Shown one piece after another: positions 39,641 to 53,889 of a DNA stretch of 64,000 nt. The stretch lies in contig JAQFVV010006199.1 of assembly GCA_028023455.1 (NCBI GenBank), positions 7,514,972-7,578,971 of the forward strand, in the 5' to 3' direction. Under the pieces are notes generated by a model. The model ran no database searches. It was not told where the DNA came from and saw nothing but the letters and a program-made list of their open reading frames with translations. The position numbers and the translations under genes are program-made. Each line of letters begins with the position of its first letter. Within the stretch, counting starts at the first letter, position 1. The DNA is from Epiperipatus broadwayi (taxonomy: Eukaryota; Onychophora; Udeonychophora; Euonychophora; Peripatidae).

Positions 39641-40556
39641 TGAATAAGCAAATGTTAAAACATTTAATGACTAAACAGGTTTGGGTTTGAAATACAAAAG
39701 AATTTGTTTGAAGCTAAGTACTTTTGATATCATATAGTATCATAATCATAGCATAATAAAAGAGGAGGGAGTTGTCATCCATAAATAATGTAAGTCTTGA
39801 ATAATAAATTGGATCGAGATCAGAATGAATATTTAAAGATGAATTTGTATACTAATGAGAAGAGAGGGGCTATAAGTGCATTTTTTAGAAAGAGGGGTAT
39901 TGGAGTTTTTTTTATTGATGGCATGAATATCTTTGGCAATAGACAAAGCCTCCTTATCATTTCTCTTTCGATCGTCGCACTCTGAACAAACGATGTTGGC
40001 TCAGGTAAGATCAAAGTTATGACCAGACAGCAACTCATGATCAAGAAAAAGGGAAGATATATTCAGTGTTTTTCCTGGCATGGTTATACATATAATTATG
40101 TTGGGGGAGTCTAATTGGTATGGGTTTTCTCATAGTATACCTTTAAACAAATAGGGTCACAGCAGTTCATCTTATAAATGATTTGATGTGAGGCATGTTT
40201 TCATGTTTATCCTTTGAATTATTTAAAAGTTTGGTAAGAGACAGAGGTTGTCAATTGCCAAAGATATCCATGCCACCAATAAAAAAGACTCCAGCATCCC
40301 TTTAAAAAAAGGTGCTTATAGCTTCTCACTACTTATTAGTAAGCAGTCACCTTTAAATATTCATTCTGATCTTGATTCAATTTATTATTGAACACTTACT
40401 TTATTTATGGATGACAACTCCCTCCTCTTTTATTATGCTATGATTTTGATACTATACGAGTATACGGTATTGAAAATACTTAGCTTCAAATAAATTCTTT
40501 CGTATTTCAAACCCAAACTTGTTCAATTGTTAAATGTTTTAACATTTGCTTACTCA
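39641..40556. repeat. Large foldback, ~312-bp arms
   Basis: The left arm (39641-39952) and right arm (40244-40556) are close reverse complements around a ~290-bp unique centre. Shared words include aaagaggagggagttgtcat, gcaaatgttaaaacattt and ggcatg.atatctttggcaa. The open frames of 62 and 74 codons on opposite strands lie in the left arm and centre and are not recognised. It lies directly against a LINE relic, which suggests insertion into it or derivation from its end. Confidence 0.88.
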
Positions 40557-40967
40557 TTACATTATCACAGCTTTACAGACTTTAATAAAAAAAATTTGTT
40601 ATTTCTATTTGGCAAGTTGTTCTTAATGAAATCTGTGATATCTTCCTATTGTTCTTATTCAAGTGTATCTCTGAAATCTGTTAATATTTTAAACAATTTC
40701 ATCAGGATGATTCTGAAAGTTAAGCATATCAGTTGTTAAAACTGTTATTTTCAGTACATTTTGTCTCTTTAACTTTGCACTAATACTCACCCAAGAAACA
40801 TATATATTTTTGATATTATTGTTTTAAATTAGTCTAGTAGCCACAAAAAATGGTCTTAATGGCATCATTTGATCCTAATAGTTGCATTTGGGAAAAAATA
40901 TTAACAAGGTTGATTATAAAATTGAATATAATATATATATTGAACATTCAATGTAATTAGAGGGGAT
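40557..40967. other. Intron, no distinct feature
   Basis: A+T-rich; nothing recognised beyond an AT microsatellite near 40930. Confidence 0.5.
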
Positions 40968-41193
40968 TTGAACACAGACTTTCAAACTCCCTTCAGCTAT
41001 CTACTCCATCTTATATAACTGATATCATGACCACATACATGTGAAAAAGATAAATGATATCCAATACGTATTTCATTCTGAACCAGCACTCATCAATTTG
41101 TCCAGATCATCATCTCCACACAGTATGTGATCATGTGTATGTTATATAAGATGGAGTGGATAGCTGAAGGGAGCTTGAAAGTCAGTGTTCAAA
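40968..41193. repeat. Foldback with 72-bp arms, SINE-like ends
   Basis: Left arm 40968-41043 and right arm 41123-41193 pair (ttgaacacagactttcaaac / gcttgaaagtcagtgttcaa; ctccatcttatataac / gttatataagatggag). The ends contain gttcaaat-type words like a Pol III B box. The spacer carries the shared core (tatttcattctgaaccagca, then ctcatcaa). Confidence 0.8.
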
Positions 41194-41429
41194 TAACATA
41201 TTTAAATAATACTGAGCATGTTTTAGGTTATTCCTTTGCTATGAACTTGTGTATAAAGCTTTATTTCGAAAATTATTTAATATTAAAACAAAAACAAATC
41301 ACTTGATACATTTATTAGAAAAAATATGCATTTAATATTAGTTTGGTACTTATAAATGTCATTGTTTAGGCATTAAAACTCATTACTAGTAAGGTTGCTT
41401 TATGTATAAGCTACATTAAAAAGTGGTCA

Positions 41430-41550
41430 AGTGTTGTTAGCCGAGAGGTCAGCACAGCTGCCTTGCAAGCAGTTGCTTGCAGATAATTGTTTGCTGGTTT
41501 GCTTCCCGGCCGATGCTTTGACATATGGAGAAAAAAAAAAGTAGTGATTG
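41430..41550 (+). repeat. tRNA-derived SINE, fuller copy
   Basis: An A-box-like tagccgagaggt (41438-41449) and a B-box-like ggtttgcttcc (41496-41506) lie 46 bp apart, as in tRNA genes. An unrelated body (cggccgatgctttgacatat) and an A-rich tail follow. A real tRNA is unlikely because the acceptor stem cannot be closed. Another copy is at 35655-35790. Confidence 0.7.
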
Positions 41551-41649
41551 ATTAAATTCTTATCATAATTTTCTATTCCATAGTCAGCGGAATCTATTTT
41601 CACGCAGAATATCAGTGAGAACAATGTAAGTTTAAATAATTGATGTAAC

Positions 41650-42300
41650 AAATATTTAAGCCTGTCCATTAAAATTTGAAGATTTACTATCTTAATATAA
41701 ACTGAGCACTGATTACATATATATGTGGGATCTGATGCTCTGGACTAACTGATGAGTGCTAATACAGCATGAAATATGTATATTAGAGATCACTTATTTT
41801 TTTCACATGTATGTGGTCATGTGTATCGGTTGTATAGGATGGAATGGATAGATGTAGGGAGCTTGAAAGTCTGAGTTCAAATCCCTTCTAATTACATTAA
41901 GTTCAGTATAGACAATATATTTGTATTTAAATATTATGTAGTCAGCCTGTATTCTGCATATCCTTTTGTGTATTAAAATGAACATATTAAGGTCCCTATA
42001 CGTAAGAGGTCAGTGACTTAGTCAACATGGGTACGACAGTAATATTTGCATCAAGGGGTTTGAGCATTCCATTGTCAAATTTTTAATGATATGGATGGTT
42101 AAGAGTTGGAGAATGGATAAGATTAAATCCTGTGCATTAAAGTTTGAAGATTTGCTAACTTAATATAAACTGAGCACTGATTATATATATGGGTTAGAAA
42201 TGATGATCTGGATTAGGATGGAGTGGATAGATGTAGGGAGCTTGGAAGTCTGAGTTGAAATCCCTCAGTATAGACAATATACTTGTATTTAAATAGTAAA
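41650..42300. repeat. Direct segmental duplication of SINE/foldback-type unit
   Basis: The segment 41650-41935 recurs at 42128-42300 (cttaatataaactgagcact; ggat.gaatggatagatgtag then ggagctt; cagtatagacaatata.ttg then tatttaaata). The second copy lacks about 110 bp containing the shared foldback core and an 18-bp piece after the B-box-like gttcaaatccc. Confidence 0.75.
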
Positions 42301-42314
42301 TAAAGGGAATTAAT

Positions 42315-42473
42315 CACCTTCCTTCAGGCTATGAATTAAAGGCACACTAAATGTTCAACAAAGGATCAAGAATATAATGAATCCACCTATTCTTGAAGCT
42401 CTGATATTTATTCAAATCTTGATTCTTTGTTCAACATTTGGAGTGCTTTTAGTTCATAGCCTGAGGGAGGATG
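42315..42473. repeat. Hairpin, ~65-bp arms
   Basis: Left caccttccttcaggctatga ... ttcaacaaaggatcaaga pairs with right tcttgattctttgttcaac ... tcatagcctgagggaggatg, with a loop of about 25-35 bp. Confidence 0.82.
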
Positions 42474-42599
42474 TACTCTTTTTAATGTAATGTTTACATC
42501 TTAAATCTTACTTAATTAAAATATAAAAAGAATATTCAGAAAAGTTGTACTAAAAAAGGTGATAATTATCAACCAAGATACTTAATATTTAGTAAATTT

Positions 42600-43560
42600 T
42601 TTGAAACCAAGATACTTGATGTCAGATTCTCGCCAAAAAAAGAAAAACCCAGGAATTGATGGCAGTAGAAACAATATTAACTGAAACTTTACTACAAGTA
42701 TTAAATTAGAGTCTCTACCGAATATAGTATTGCATTCATTATTGCCAGTAACGTTGTGTTTATATTTCATTAGCATAGATGTATTTTGAAAGAGAAATGT
42801 TTGATATACAAATTGGATTCAGGAAAGGTTAAGGGGCATGAAATATCTTTATGTTAATCTTGTTTCACAAAGGAATTTATGTTTCATATTTTAACAGAAA
42901 TTTATAAAAAACTATAATTAAAATATTACTCATTTAGATAGCTATATATTATAATCATAATTATTCAAATTGTTCATTTTAAATATGAATAGTAATCAGA
43001 TTGGAGGAAAGACAATTATGGATATAACACAGCTGAGAATGAAGAGCATTTAAAATCATGGCCTTATAGTTATATGTGAAAAAAAAAAAAAGGTTAGGAT
43101 AATTGATCAAAATTATTTTAAAAATCATATGGGCAGTTAGTTGCTCAAGAAGTCATGCGATGTTCAAGTAAGAGGTTATGCTCAGCAGATCCATTATTTT
43201 TAATCTTTATCTTTTTACTTTCATGACTGTTGTCATTATGCTACATTGCACAGATCTCTACCAGCCATTAATAACAAAGAGTTTAGCATTCAAAATATGC
43301 TGCAAATTATTTCTGGCAAAAATACAATTGAAACCATAGACTATCACATGAACAGTTACCAGCTTTAAGATTACTAAAGCTCCAAATAATTATTCAGGCT
43401 TTATTTATTAATCCTGTGTCTCTATATGGATGTGACTATTGAAGAAACAAATATAAATGTATATATTTTTTTTAGCAAATATATATGTATATATTGAATT
43501 TTGGTGAAGGCTTAATAGGAAAGACAAGCATTTTTAATCATACTAGACGGAATTTCATCA
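42600..43560 (+). pseudogene. Third LINE reverse-transcriptase relic
   Basis: On the + strand IQIGFRKG, stop, GA, stop, NIF (42805-42860) matches the LINE motif QFGFRKGRGTRDAIF. Further on VMLSRSIIFNLYLF (near 43173-43215) matches the GCVLSPLLFNLYL block. Stops are frequent. The copy is shorter and more decayed than those at 20950-24000 and 38490-39640; its edges are uncertain. Confidence 0.5.
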
Positions 43561-45280
<1,720 letters not shown>

Positions 45281-45861
45281 AAATTTTTGGTTGTCATCCG
45301 ATCCTTCATGTCACCGCGAGATGATGCTATTTTTAGCTAAATTTCTAGAAATATGCCGTTTCCATGGCCACACCCAAGCCTTTAAGCATTCTTTCTAAAA
45401 TAAATCTTAGAAAGATAACTCGGAGTTAAGTCTTCTTTCTACGCTAAAAGGTAGACTGTTAACACGGAGTTAAGGCTTCTTTCTACGATAAAACCTAGAA
45501 AGAGTGTTAACTCGGCTTAGCGGCTAACGGTGTGGCTTTTTCTAATGCTAAAAGCAGAGGAAAATGCCGTAGTTGTTTGTGTCACGCACTACATCATAAT
45601 GCTGTTATGTATTTGATGTAACAATATCGTACGAGGGTGTGTTAAGTTGATCGTGTCAAAATTATTTAAATTTTCATTGGGGCCTTTTTTTTTTAAAACA
45701 AATTGATGTACTGTTACCATTTAACAATTTTAACAGTGTCGTGATTGTTCCTCATAAAGCTATAAGCCTCCTAAATTCTCAATTAGGGTGGGATAGTGTA
45801 AAATTTTTAATGATCATGCTTTGAGTCACGTTTTAGCGAGAAATTTTCCGAGACCAAGAAG

Positions 45862-46029
45862 ATGGCTAATTCCAACACAGAAAACTTGAAAAGATGGGAA
45901 TTGCCAGACACGGAAGCCGGCGCTGGAACATATTTCTATGGCAGAAAAAAAAAACATCCTGCTGCTGAAAGAAAAGATTGGATTGTGCGGCAAATATATG
46001 CAGATTTGAGGTCCAAAAACATCTTTTGA
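45862..46029 (+). CDS. Small open frame in TIR element B (hypothetical)
   Basis: ATG at 45862 opens a 55-residue frame, MANSNTENLKRWELP..., continuing GTYFYGRKKKHPAAERKDW and ending SKNIF at TGA 46027-46029. It is basic, and its amino-acid mix looks more protein-like than the surrounding AT-driven frames. No homologous frame is open in element A, where the matching sequence is shorter. No known domain is recognised; it could be the relic of an element protein or a chance frame in a GC-richer patch. Confidence 0.25.
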   Translation: MANSNTENLKRWELPDTEAGAGTYFYGRKKKHPAAERKDWIVRQIYADLRSKNIF

Positions 46030-46139
46030 CTTTCATTTGTAAGTCTCGTTGTTGCCAACAGAAATGTTCACTTCGTAAAGGGCAGCTTGTTTGAGGGATT
46101 CCAAATGGCGTTCGTCAAATGTAAAAAAATAAAAGAAGT

Positions 46140-47700
46140 AACTTCAATTTTTATTTAAACATACATCCCTTCTCCCAATAATTGTTGTCGTTGGCAATCA
46201 AATGGTCAAATAAAAGGAATGTCAATTATTCTTTAATCATATAGAAAAAAAAAAATCCTCCCACTAATTGTTGTCGGCAATCAAATGTAAACCAATAAAA
46301 GTAAGACCGTAAATTATTAGTTAAACATAACCCAAATTACTATTTGAACATACACCAAAAAAGACCCGCTCTTGTCAATAAAAATTAAAGAAACCACTAT
46401 TATTGTCCCATTATCAAACCAAATATTATTTGGGAAACCCAAATAATTTATAAACGAAAAAAAGGAAGTCAAATCGGTTGTCAATCAAATGGTAATCAAT
46501 AAAAGTAACTTAAATTTTGATTTAGACATACACACAAACAAAAAAAAGGCAAACCCTTTCTCCCAGTAATTGTTGTCGGCAATCAAATGTAAAAAATAAA
46601 AGATAATGTAATTGTTGTCGGCAATCAAATGTTAAGCACTAAAAGTAAGGTAAACCAATTATTTTTTAAACGTAACCCAAATTACTATTTGAACATATAC
46701 CAAAAAAGACCCTCTTGTCAATAAAAATGAAAGAAACAACAACTATTATTGTTCCATTGTCAAAAATATTAGGCTTTTGGGAAACCAAAACAATAATTTA
46801 TAAACGAAAAAAAAAGTCAAATCGGTTGTCAATCAAATGTAACAAATAAAAGTAACTTAAATTTTTATTTAAACATACACAAAAAAACAACCCCTTTCTC
46901 CCAATAATTGTTGTCGGCAATCAAATGTAAAATAAAAGGAACGTAAATTAGTATTTAATCATCACTCAAAAACACCCACCCCTCTCACTAATTATTGTCA
47001 GTAATCAAATGTACACCACCACTAAAAGTAACGTAAACTATTCTTTAAACGGTTACACCCCTTCTCCCAATAATTGTTGTCGACAATCATACCCACAAAA
47101 AAAACACCCCTCCCAATAATTAGTGTCAGTCAAATGTAAACCAATAAAAGTAAGACTGTAACTTAGTATTTAAACGTAACCCAAATTACTATTTGAACAT
47201 ACACCAAAAAACACCCTCTTGTCAATAAAAATTAAACAAACAACAACTATTATTGTCCCATTGTCAAAAATATTTATTTGTAAAACCAAAACCATAATTT
47301 ATAAATGAAAGGAAGTCAAATTGGTTGTCAATCAAATGTAAACCAATAAAAGTAACTTAAATTTTTATTTAAACACACACACACATGAAAAAAAAAAAAC
47401 CATTTCTCCCAATAATTGTTGTCGGCAATCAAATGTAAACCTATAAAAGTAACGTAAATTATTATTTAAAGATCCATCAAAAAACCCATTCTCTCTTGAA
47501 TTTTGTCAATCCAATTTTACAAAAACAGTAATACTATTTAAAAAAAAAAAACACAAATTACTATTTGAACAAACACCAAAAAAGACTCTCTTGTCAATAA
47601 AAATTAAAAAAAAAAACAACTATTATTATCCCATTGTCAAAAATATTATTTGGGAAAAATAATTCAGAAACAAAAGAAAGTAAACTTTGTAAACAAAAAA
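46140..47700. repeat. Minisatellite B, ~90-bp units in higher-order blocks
   Basis: Base units contain cccaataattgttgtcggca, atcaaatgtaaaccaataaa and agtaac.taaatt.ttattt. A longer block with aaattactatttgaacatac, ctcttgtcaataaaaatta and attattgtcccattgtcaaa recurs near 46.34, 46.68, 47.19 and 47.56 kb. It shares no sequence with minisatellites A1 or A2. Confidence 0.85.
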
Positions 47701-47783
47701 AAAAAGTCAATATTAATAGAGAATCGCTAGAAATAGCGCCATCCTGCGGCTGACACGAAGGATCAGATGAGAACCAAATTTTT

Positions 47784-50700
47784 TTTTTAACGTGATCCCA
47801 TTTGAAATCACAAAGTATTCAGTAGAGTTTAAATTTAATTAAAAATTTTATACTATTTAAAAAAAATAATAATGATTGGAAATTTTAAAATCTAAGTGAA
47901 AAGTAATCATTACACGTGATTATATAATTAATAAATATTTAAATCAAATATATGGAGTCAAAATTAATAAAACGTTTATAAAGATAAAAATTCTGTAAAT
48001 TAATTAAATATATATTTTAGATAAAAGTATATAAAAATTAATATGTACAGTTATTTAAGATCCTAGAGATCACGTTTAGGTAAATTTTTTAATCTGGGAA
48101 TGTGTTATATTTAAAAATTTTATATTTTTGAAAATTTTTCATTTTTTTTTTAAAAAAATAATCTAAAAAGATATTTTAATATTAATTATTAAAAAAAGGT
48201 TTTAGTTTAAATATATTTAGTTAAGATCTTATAATCAAGAGACTAGACCAATAATTTGTTTATAAATGGATTCTTAAAAAACAGAAAGACAATAACTTTT
48301 GATAAGCCATATAAAATCCTGAGAATCAAGTAAACATATTTTTGCCAGATTTCAAGAAGGCTATATATAAGGAATTAAACTGATAATTGATTTATTCATT
48401 CAGTATTCATTATCTGAGTGTAATCACAATGTGGCATAAAACGAAATTTAGAGAAATATGTATAAAGATCACAAATCACTAGCTTAGTAATAATTATCCT
48501 TGTAAAGATGTCATATAGTTAGAAAATATTTTTTAGTATTACTTTTATTCTAATCATGATGGAAAACTTCTTTATAAAAATGACTTTCAATAGAATTTCT
48601 CAACAGTGAAGTGCTTCTATGCCAAACTGTTATTAGCCTGAAAGCAATGTAAAAACTAGCTTTTTTTTTTTGTCTATCCTGACAGAAGTTTGTTGTTGCT
48701 ACTCAAAAGTTGCTCTTGTTTCTGAAGTGAAACAATATATAATATAAAGGATTCAAAGACCACCCAAGATAATTGATGAACCAAAAATAGACTATAAAAA
48801 TTAAAAATCTATTAGGCAGAAGACAAATCTATAGTTCTGTAAAATTATTTGGACAGTACACTAATTATTATATTTGCAATAAGACTTTCGATATTGTAAC
48901 CTTACAGTATCACTGCAAATGTCTGTTATAAATTTAAAACTAAAAATTTTATTGGCTTTAATTTTTATAGCTAAGTAAGTATATTCATCTCTGTCATTGG
49001 TTGTATAACAAAGAATATAATCATTATCATATTTAAATAGTCTCTCATACTAATGTTTATGAGAAATATATAATTTTATAAAGCATTTTCTAGATTTTTT
49101 TTTTGATCGACTTCTATGTTTGTATGAAGAAAATACATATGCTCATATTTCGTTATTCTTATTAAGGAATAAAGTTATTGAAATGAATAAATCAAAATAA
49201 GTGCTCATACACGTAACAAATAATTTAAAAATAGAAATATAGAATTATAAATCTAACATTACAACACTAAAATATTTTAATAAGGGATAGAACAAATAGC
49301 TCTTACATTTTGTATTTTGTGTTGGCAGCTTACGTGTTTAGATCTTTTTTTATGTAGCAAAGATCGATTTAGTTTGCTAGAATATTTATTTAATGATATT
49401 CATTAAAATGTTAAAATTTAATTGAATAAATGTGAGAAGTATTAACATTTATTTATTATAAATAAATATTTGTAAAATTATTTTAAAATTTGGAAATAAC
49501 AATGAAACAATTAAAAATTAAAATTATTTTCTTTTTTTACTTCATTTTTGAAGTGTTTATAAAGTTTTACTGCCTTGATTCAAAAATCTTAACTTTTAAC
49601 ATTTTGCCCAGTAGTAACCATGATCATTCCTTCCAATATTTTGCTGCAAATTAAGAAACCCCTAATGCATGATGAATATTCTGTAATCCAAACATCGTAA
49701 CTGGTATAAAAGCTGAGGTTTGAAAAATCCAGTCTTTACAGATTTTTATTGCACTCAGGACCTAACAGGTTCAAATTTTTTTAAATAGCCATTTTGATTG
49801 CCATCTACATGAGATAGGCTAGATAAACAGCTAGGCCATTGCCTTTCCTGGGCAAATGACTTCATTCTTCTAGGAGAAAGATGAACAACATTGGATAAAC
49901 CAAAAACCATCATTAATTAATTCATTAATTCTGTATTTCAAGAAATCTCATTTATTAGTTAACTATTCATGGGAAAATGGACAAATTGACTTATTTTCAA
50001 ATTATTGTAAAAATAATTATTTCTTCACTACAAGATGTTGTGAATCGTCTTGTATTTAATTATGTAAGGAAAAACTTTAAACAATTAATTTTTTTAACTC
50101 AAATATCCCTCCACAAACTTGTAGCTTAGAGAAACGAATTTTGATTCAAAAAGTAATGAAAACCGTTTTGTTATGGATGTTAAACTGTTTGCTTTATAGG
50201 AAATACGATCAGAATTACTGGCATCACGGATTAAAAATCTATAAATGGATAAAATTATAGCATTTGTTTAAATGAATTAAATCACTGTGTGGAATATATT
50301 GGAATAAACTACAAATTTGTATCCAGTGCTTAAGGAGTTGCATTATGATATATCAATGTTATTTAAATAACATTCAGTGGATAATACATCAGGAAAGAGA
50401 AATATTTAAATACCACTCCTGAATTGTGGATTATCAAAGTAAATATTAAATATGATAAACATCCAAGTGATAAGCAATCTTAAAACGGATTAATGTGTAG
50501 AATGTAACTTATCTTGAATCAGCAAGTATTATAAATGGAATTTATTAATCTTTCTTTATGCTGTGTCCAGAAAGGATTATATTACAAAGTGAAATTATTT
50601 GTGCTTTACATCATCTGTGATGCTGTTATTTTAAAAGTGCTTGTAAATTCCCAATAACTCTATAATATTGTAAGTCTCAATATTTCATTTGGATAAATTT

Positions 50701-53344
50701 TAAATCATCGCAGCCATTGGAGGATTATTTAATGCATTTCCTCATAATTGTTTCTTTCTTAGTTAGTTAATGTTATTATTAATGTAATAAAAGTTTCTCA
50801 GATATTATGCCCTGTACAGGATTAAATTAATATTATTATTAGTGATATTGAATGGGATTAAATGTGATTTATCTTAGATTTAGGTTGTATAAATGTAAAT
50901 AACTATTAAACATTATATAAAACTGTGCTGTATTGCAATTATTCTTTATTTTATGGGTTTTTATGTTTAACCTCAAAGTTAAATGGAGTTAATCATCCTT
51001 ATGTAGACAAGTGAATCTGTAAGGAATATTTTATGCATCACTCTTACATGTGTTAATTTTTCATTGTTAAATAGTATTGTGACAAGGCATCCTGTCTAGT
51101 TTTATTTTTTAGTGGAATAGCATTCCTAACATTTAAGCCTTCAAATGAATCCAGCAAAGGAATAAAATAAATAAGTGCAATGTGGTAAATATCATCTAGG
51201 TATTTCTAAGCAATGAATGCACTTGTTTCTCATAAAAGAGTGAAAAATTCTCTAGAATTATTGAGGTTGATTAATAATTGATTAATTAGTGAAACAAACT
51301 AATTAAGAATGACTATAAAACATTTATCTTTTATGATGATAATTATTATCTTCCAGTATTTAAATTGAGGATTATCTTGAAATAATAAACAATTTACTCC
51401 CATTTAATGTTAGTGTCTTCACAACACTGTCTGATAACACAGTTTTCATATCCCAAATTCAAATTAGATTTAGGAAACAAATAGTATTGTTATTATTAGT
51501 TTTATCATTTATTCTATATTGTGTAATAAAACAATTGTTATTTTTTTTTTAAATATTTATCTTTTGTTGTTATTAAAGAAATATTGTCACAGCATATTCC
51601 CAATACAAAAGGTCATATTTGAGGTATTAGCTTATACATAAAATTTATTTGGATTAAATACATCATTATTGTATTAATATTATTTGAAATATAAAAATAT
51701 TGAGTAGGATGATATACATAAACCCTAAGATAAATCATAATCATTTAAAATTGCTAGCCTTAGTTTTAAAACACAGATTGAGTTACTCTTAATTACTTCT
51801 TATAGTAAGAAACAATATATTTGTAAGGATTTTTATTATTAAATAGAATAAGATTAAGAGTACTCATATTATTATAAAACCCTGAGAAATTTATTTTTAT
51901 AGTAAATGTGAATTGATTATAAAGATATAGATATTAAAACAGGCAAAACTTTCCATAACAGCATGTGATGTAAAATATAGATAGTTTTAATTTATGTGGA
52001 AGTATATAAAAACTTGTATGCATTGCAAATTGCAAGTCAAATGAGGGATAGTAATTGCATTTTTTTCTGCACATTATTGACTGTAATATTGACATATCAT
52101 CTCAATTGGCTTTTTCACATTGTTGCAGAGATCGCAAATGGTCTATATCTTGCATTGTTTCAATATACATGTGTAAATGTACTTAAGTCTAAACAATTTT
52201 TTTTCTCTCTTATTGTATTTGTACATATATTTTTCTAAATTCATTTTATTTTTATGTATAGGTTTTATTTATTGGAACTTGTATTTGTTTTCTTTTGTTG
52301 TTGTTTATGATTCTAAAACTATAGTATATATATATTATTTTATTGACTAGTTTAGTTTTAGGCATTTAATGTTTATATATATAATAATAATGTTACGGTA
52401 TAAATAATTAAGTATGCCAGAGATTGCAGCCCCTTATCATTTTTTTCTTTTTAGTTAAAGAATACTTGAAAATATATTAGTTCAAGATTATATTTTTGTT
52501 ATTTCTGTGTGGGGATATAATTATGGATATTTTAAATTAATGAAACTATTTTGTTTTGTTATTTAATACAAATTTAATGCTTGTGCCATACTTATTTAAG
52601 TTTTAGTTTGATCCCATTCTATGCATAAATAGTTTATTCTTAAGTGCACTTGTGCTGCAGTCTGAAAATATGTCCATCTGATATCGGGGAAAGATCTAGG
52701 ATATTATTTCATCATATTTAATTTTTCTTGATGAAAATGGCATTCTAGGAATCTATCTGATATATCCTGATTATAAGTTAAGCTACTAGATAATGCAATT
52801 CTTAATCTGACTCACATGTAATTGTATAATTGGTTATGATCAGAGAATATAACTAATGTTTCTTCTGGAGTTCTTCGATGATATCTTTACAAAATATGTG
52901 ATTTGATTGAGAAACTGAGTTAAGGATTTCTGTTATATAAAATCTATATATTACATAAAACATCTTCATAACTTTTTTTTCCTCATACATTTCTCAATAC
53001 TTCCTTTAGTTACATTATGAATATAGTGATCACAATTAAACTTGTCTGTTTTGAATTTTAATTTAATAGTGTTATTATTCTAGATAGCATTAACTTGATT
53101 TACTTCTTAATTATTTTAATCCTAGGGTTGATGCATCATCATTGCTCACTTTTTTAATGCATAGAAACTTCCTTATAACATCAAGATATTTCTCAAAACA
53201 TTATCCAGATATTTCTTTGTCTTTTATTTTCTGTAGTTCAGATTACTTGCTTCTTCCACTATTTACTATTTAACTTTTTGGATAAAGTCATAAATAAGCA
53301 ATAACTATATTGACAAAAACTGCAAAGGTCTTGTAAGCCATTAT
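47784..53344. other. Intron, no distinct feature
   Basis: About 5.5 kb of A+T-rich intronic sequence. Frames are short and compositional (for example 51996-52238, rich in F, L and I). I found no repeat boundary, exon or RNA signal. Confidence 0.5.
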
Positions 53345-53612
53345 ATTAATGGACATAGTAATAAATAGAGATCTGATAGTATTAGGGATTATTAGATGAT
53401 AAATCAGCATTATAACAACTATTTATACAGAAAGTTTCCCACCATTCGTCCAGAATACTGAATTAAATTAACAGACGTAGTAATATATAGAGATCTAACA
53501 ATATTAGAGATTGTTGGAGGTAAGCTCGCTTATTGTCTTTGATAAATCAGCATTATGGCAACTATTTATATAGAAAGTTTCCCACCATTATTAGTCCAGA
53601 ATACTGGATATA
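53345..53612. repeat. ~120-bp direct duplication
   Basis: Copy 1 (about 53345-53463) and copy 2 (about 53466-53612) share tagtaata.atagagatct, gataaatcagcattat and cagaaagtttcccaccatt. Copy 2 has about 25 extra bases (ggaggtaagctcgcttattg and on) in the middle. Confidence 0.85.
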
Positions 53613-53889
53613 TTTATGGTCATTGTACTGAAGCCTATACAATTTAATAAAATAATTAACAGTTTAAAGTATAATTTCCTAGTTATTTGTATCCATGTCA
53701 ACATAGAAAGCTAATGTATAGAACTTAAACCACAAATTCTTTGTGTGACCTATATGAAAATATTCTATTTAATCATTACTTATTTGAATGATATAGTAAT
53801 AGATATAAATAAGTTAACTTGATTTTTTTTTTTTTTAAATAGCAGTATCTATATATATATAACTTAATTTTCAAAATATGTTTTCTTAG
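53613..53889. other. Intron before the last kinase exon
   Basis: A+T-rich; ends in the acceptor ttttcttag. Confidence 0.6.

Larger units (their letters stand above)
45289..47775. mobile_element. TIR element B: GGTT ends, 8-bp target duplication, minisatellite interior
   Basis: Left end ggttgtcatccgatccttca then tgtcaccgcgagatgatgct; right end, read inward, ggttctcatctgatccttcg then tgtcagccgcaggatggcgct. The flanks are aaattttt on both sides (45281-45288 and 47776-47783), though this word is simple. The first ~850 bp are relatively GC-rich and homologous to the left module of TIR element A (tagaaatatgccgtttc; gataaaacctagaaagagtg; tttt.gcgagaa.tt..c.gagacca). The rest is a dense minisatellite. 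A 55-codon frame (45862-46029) is the only open frame in the left module. Confidence 0.75.

Noticed and set aside
41438-41506. Functional tRNA gene
   Set aside because: A and B boxes are present, but no acceptor stem closes and the body continues into a non-tRNA part with an A-rich tail, so it is a SINE.
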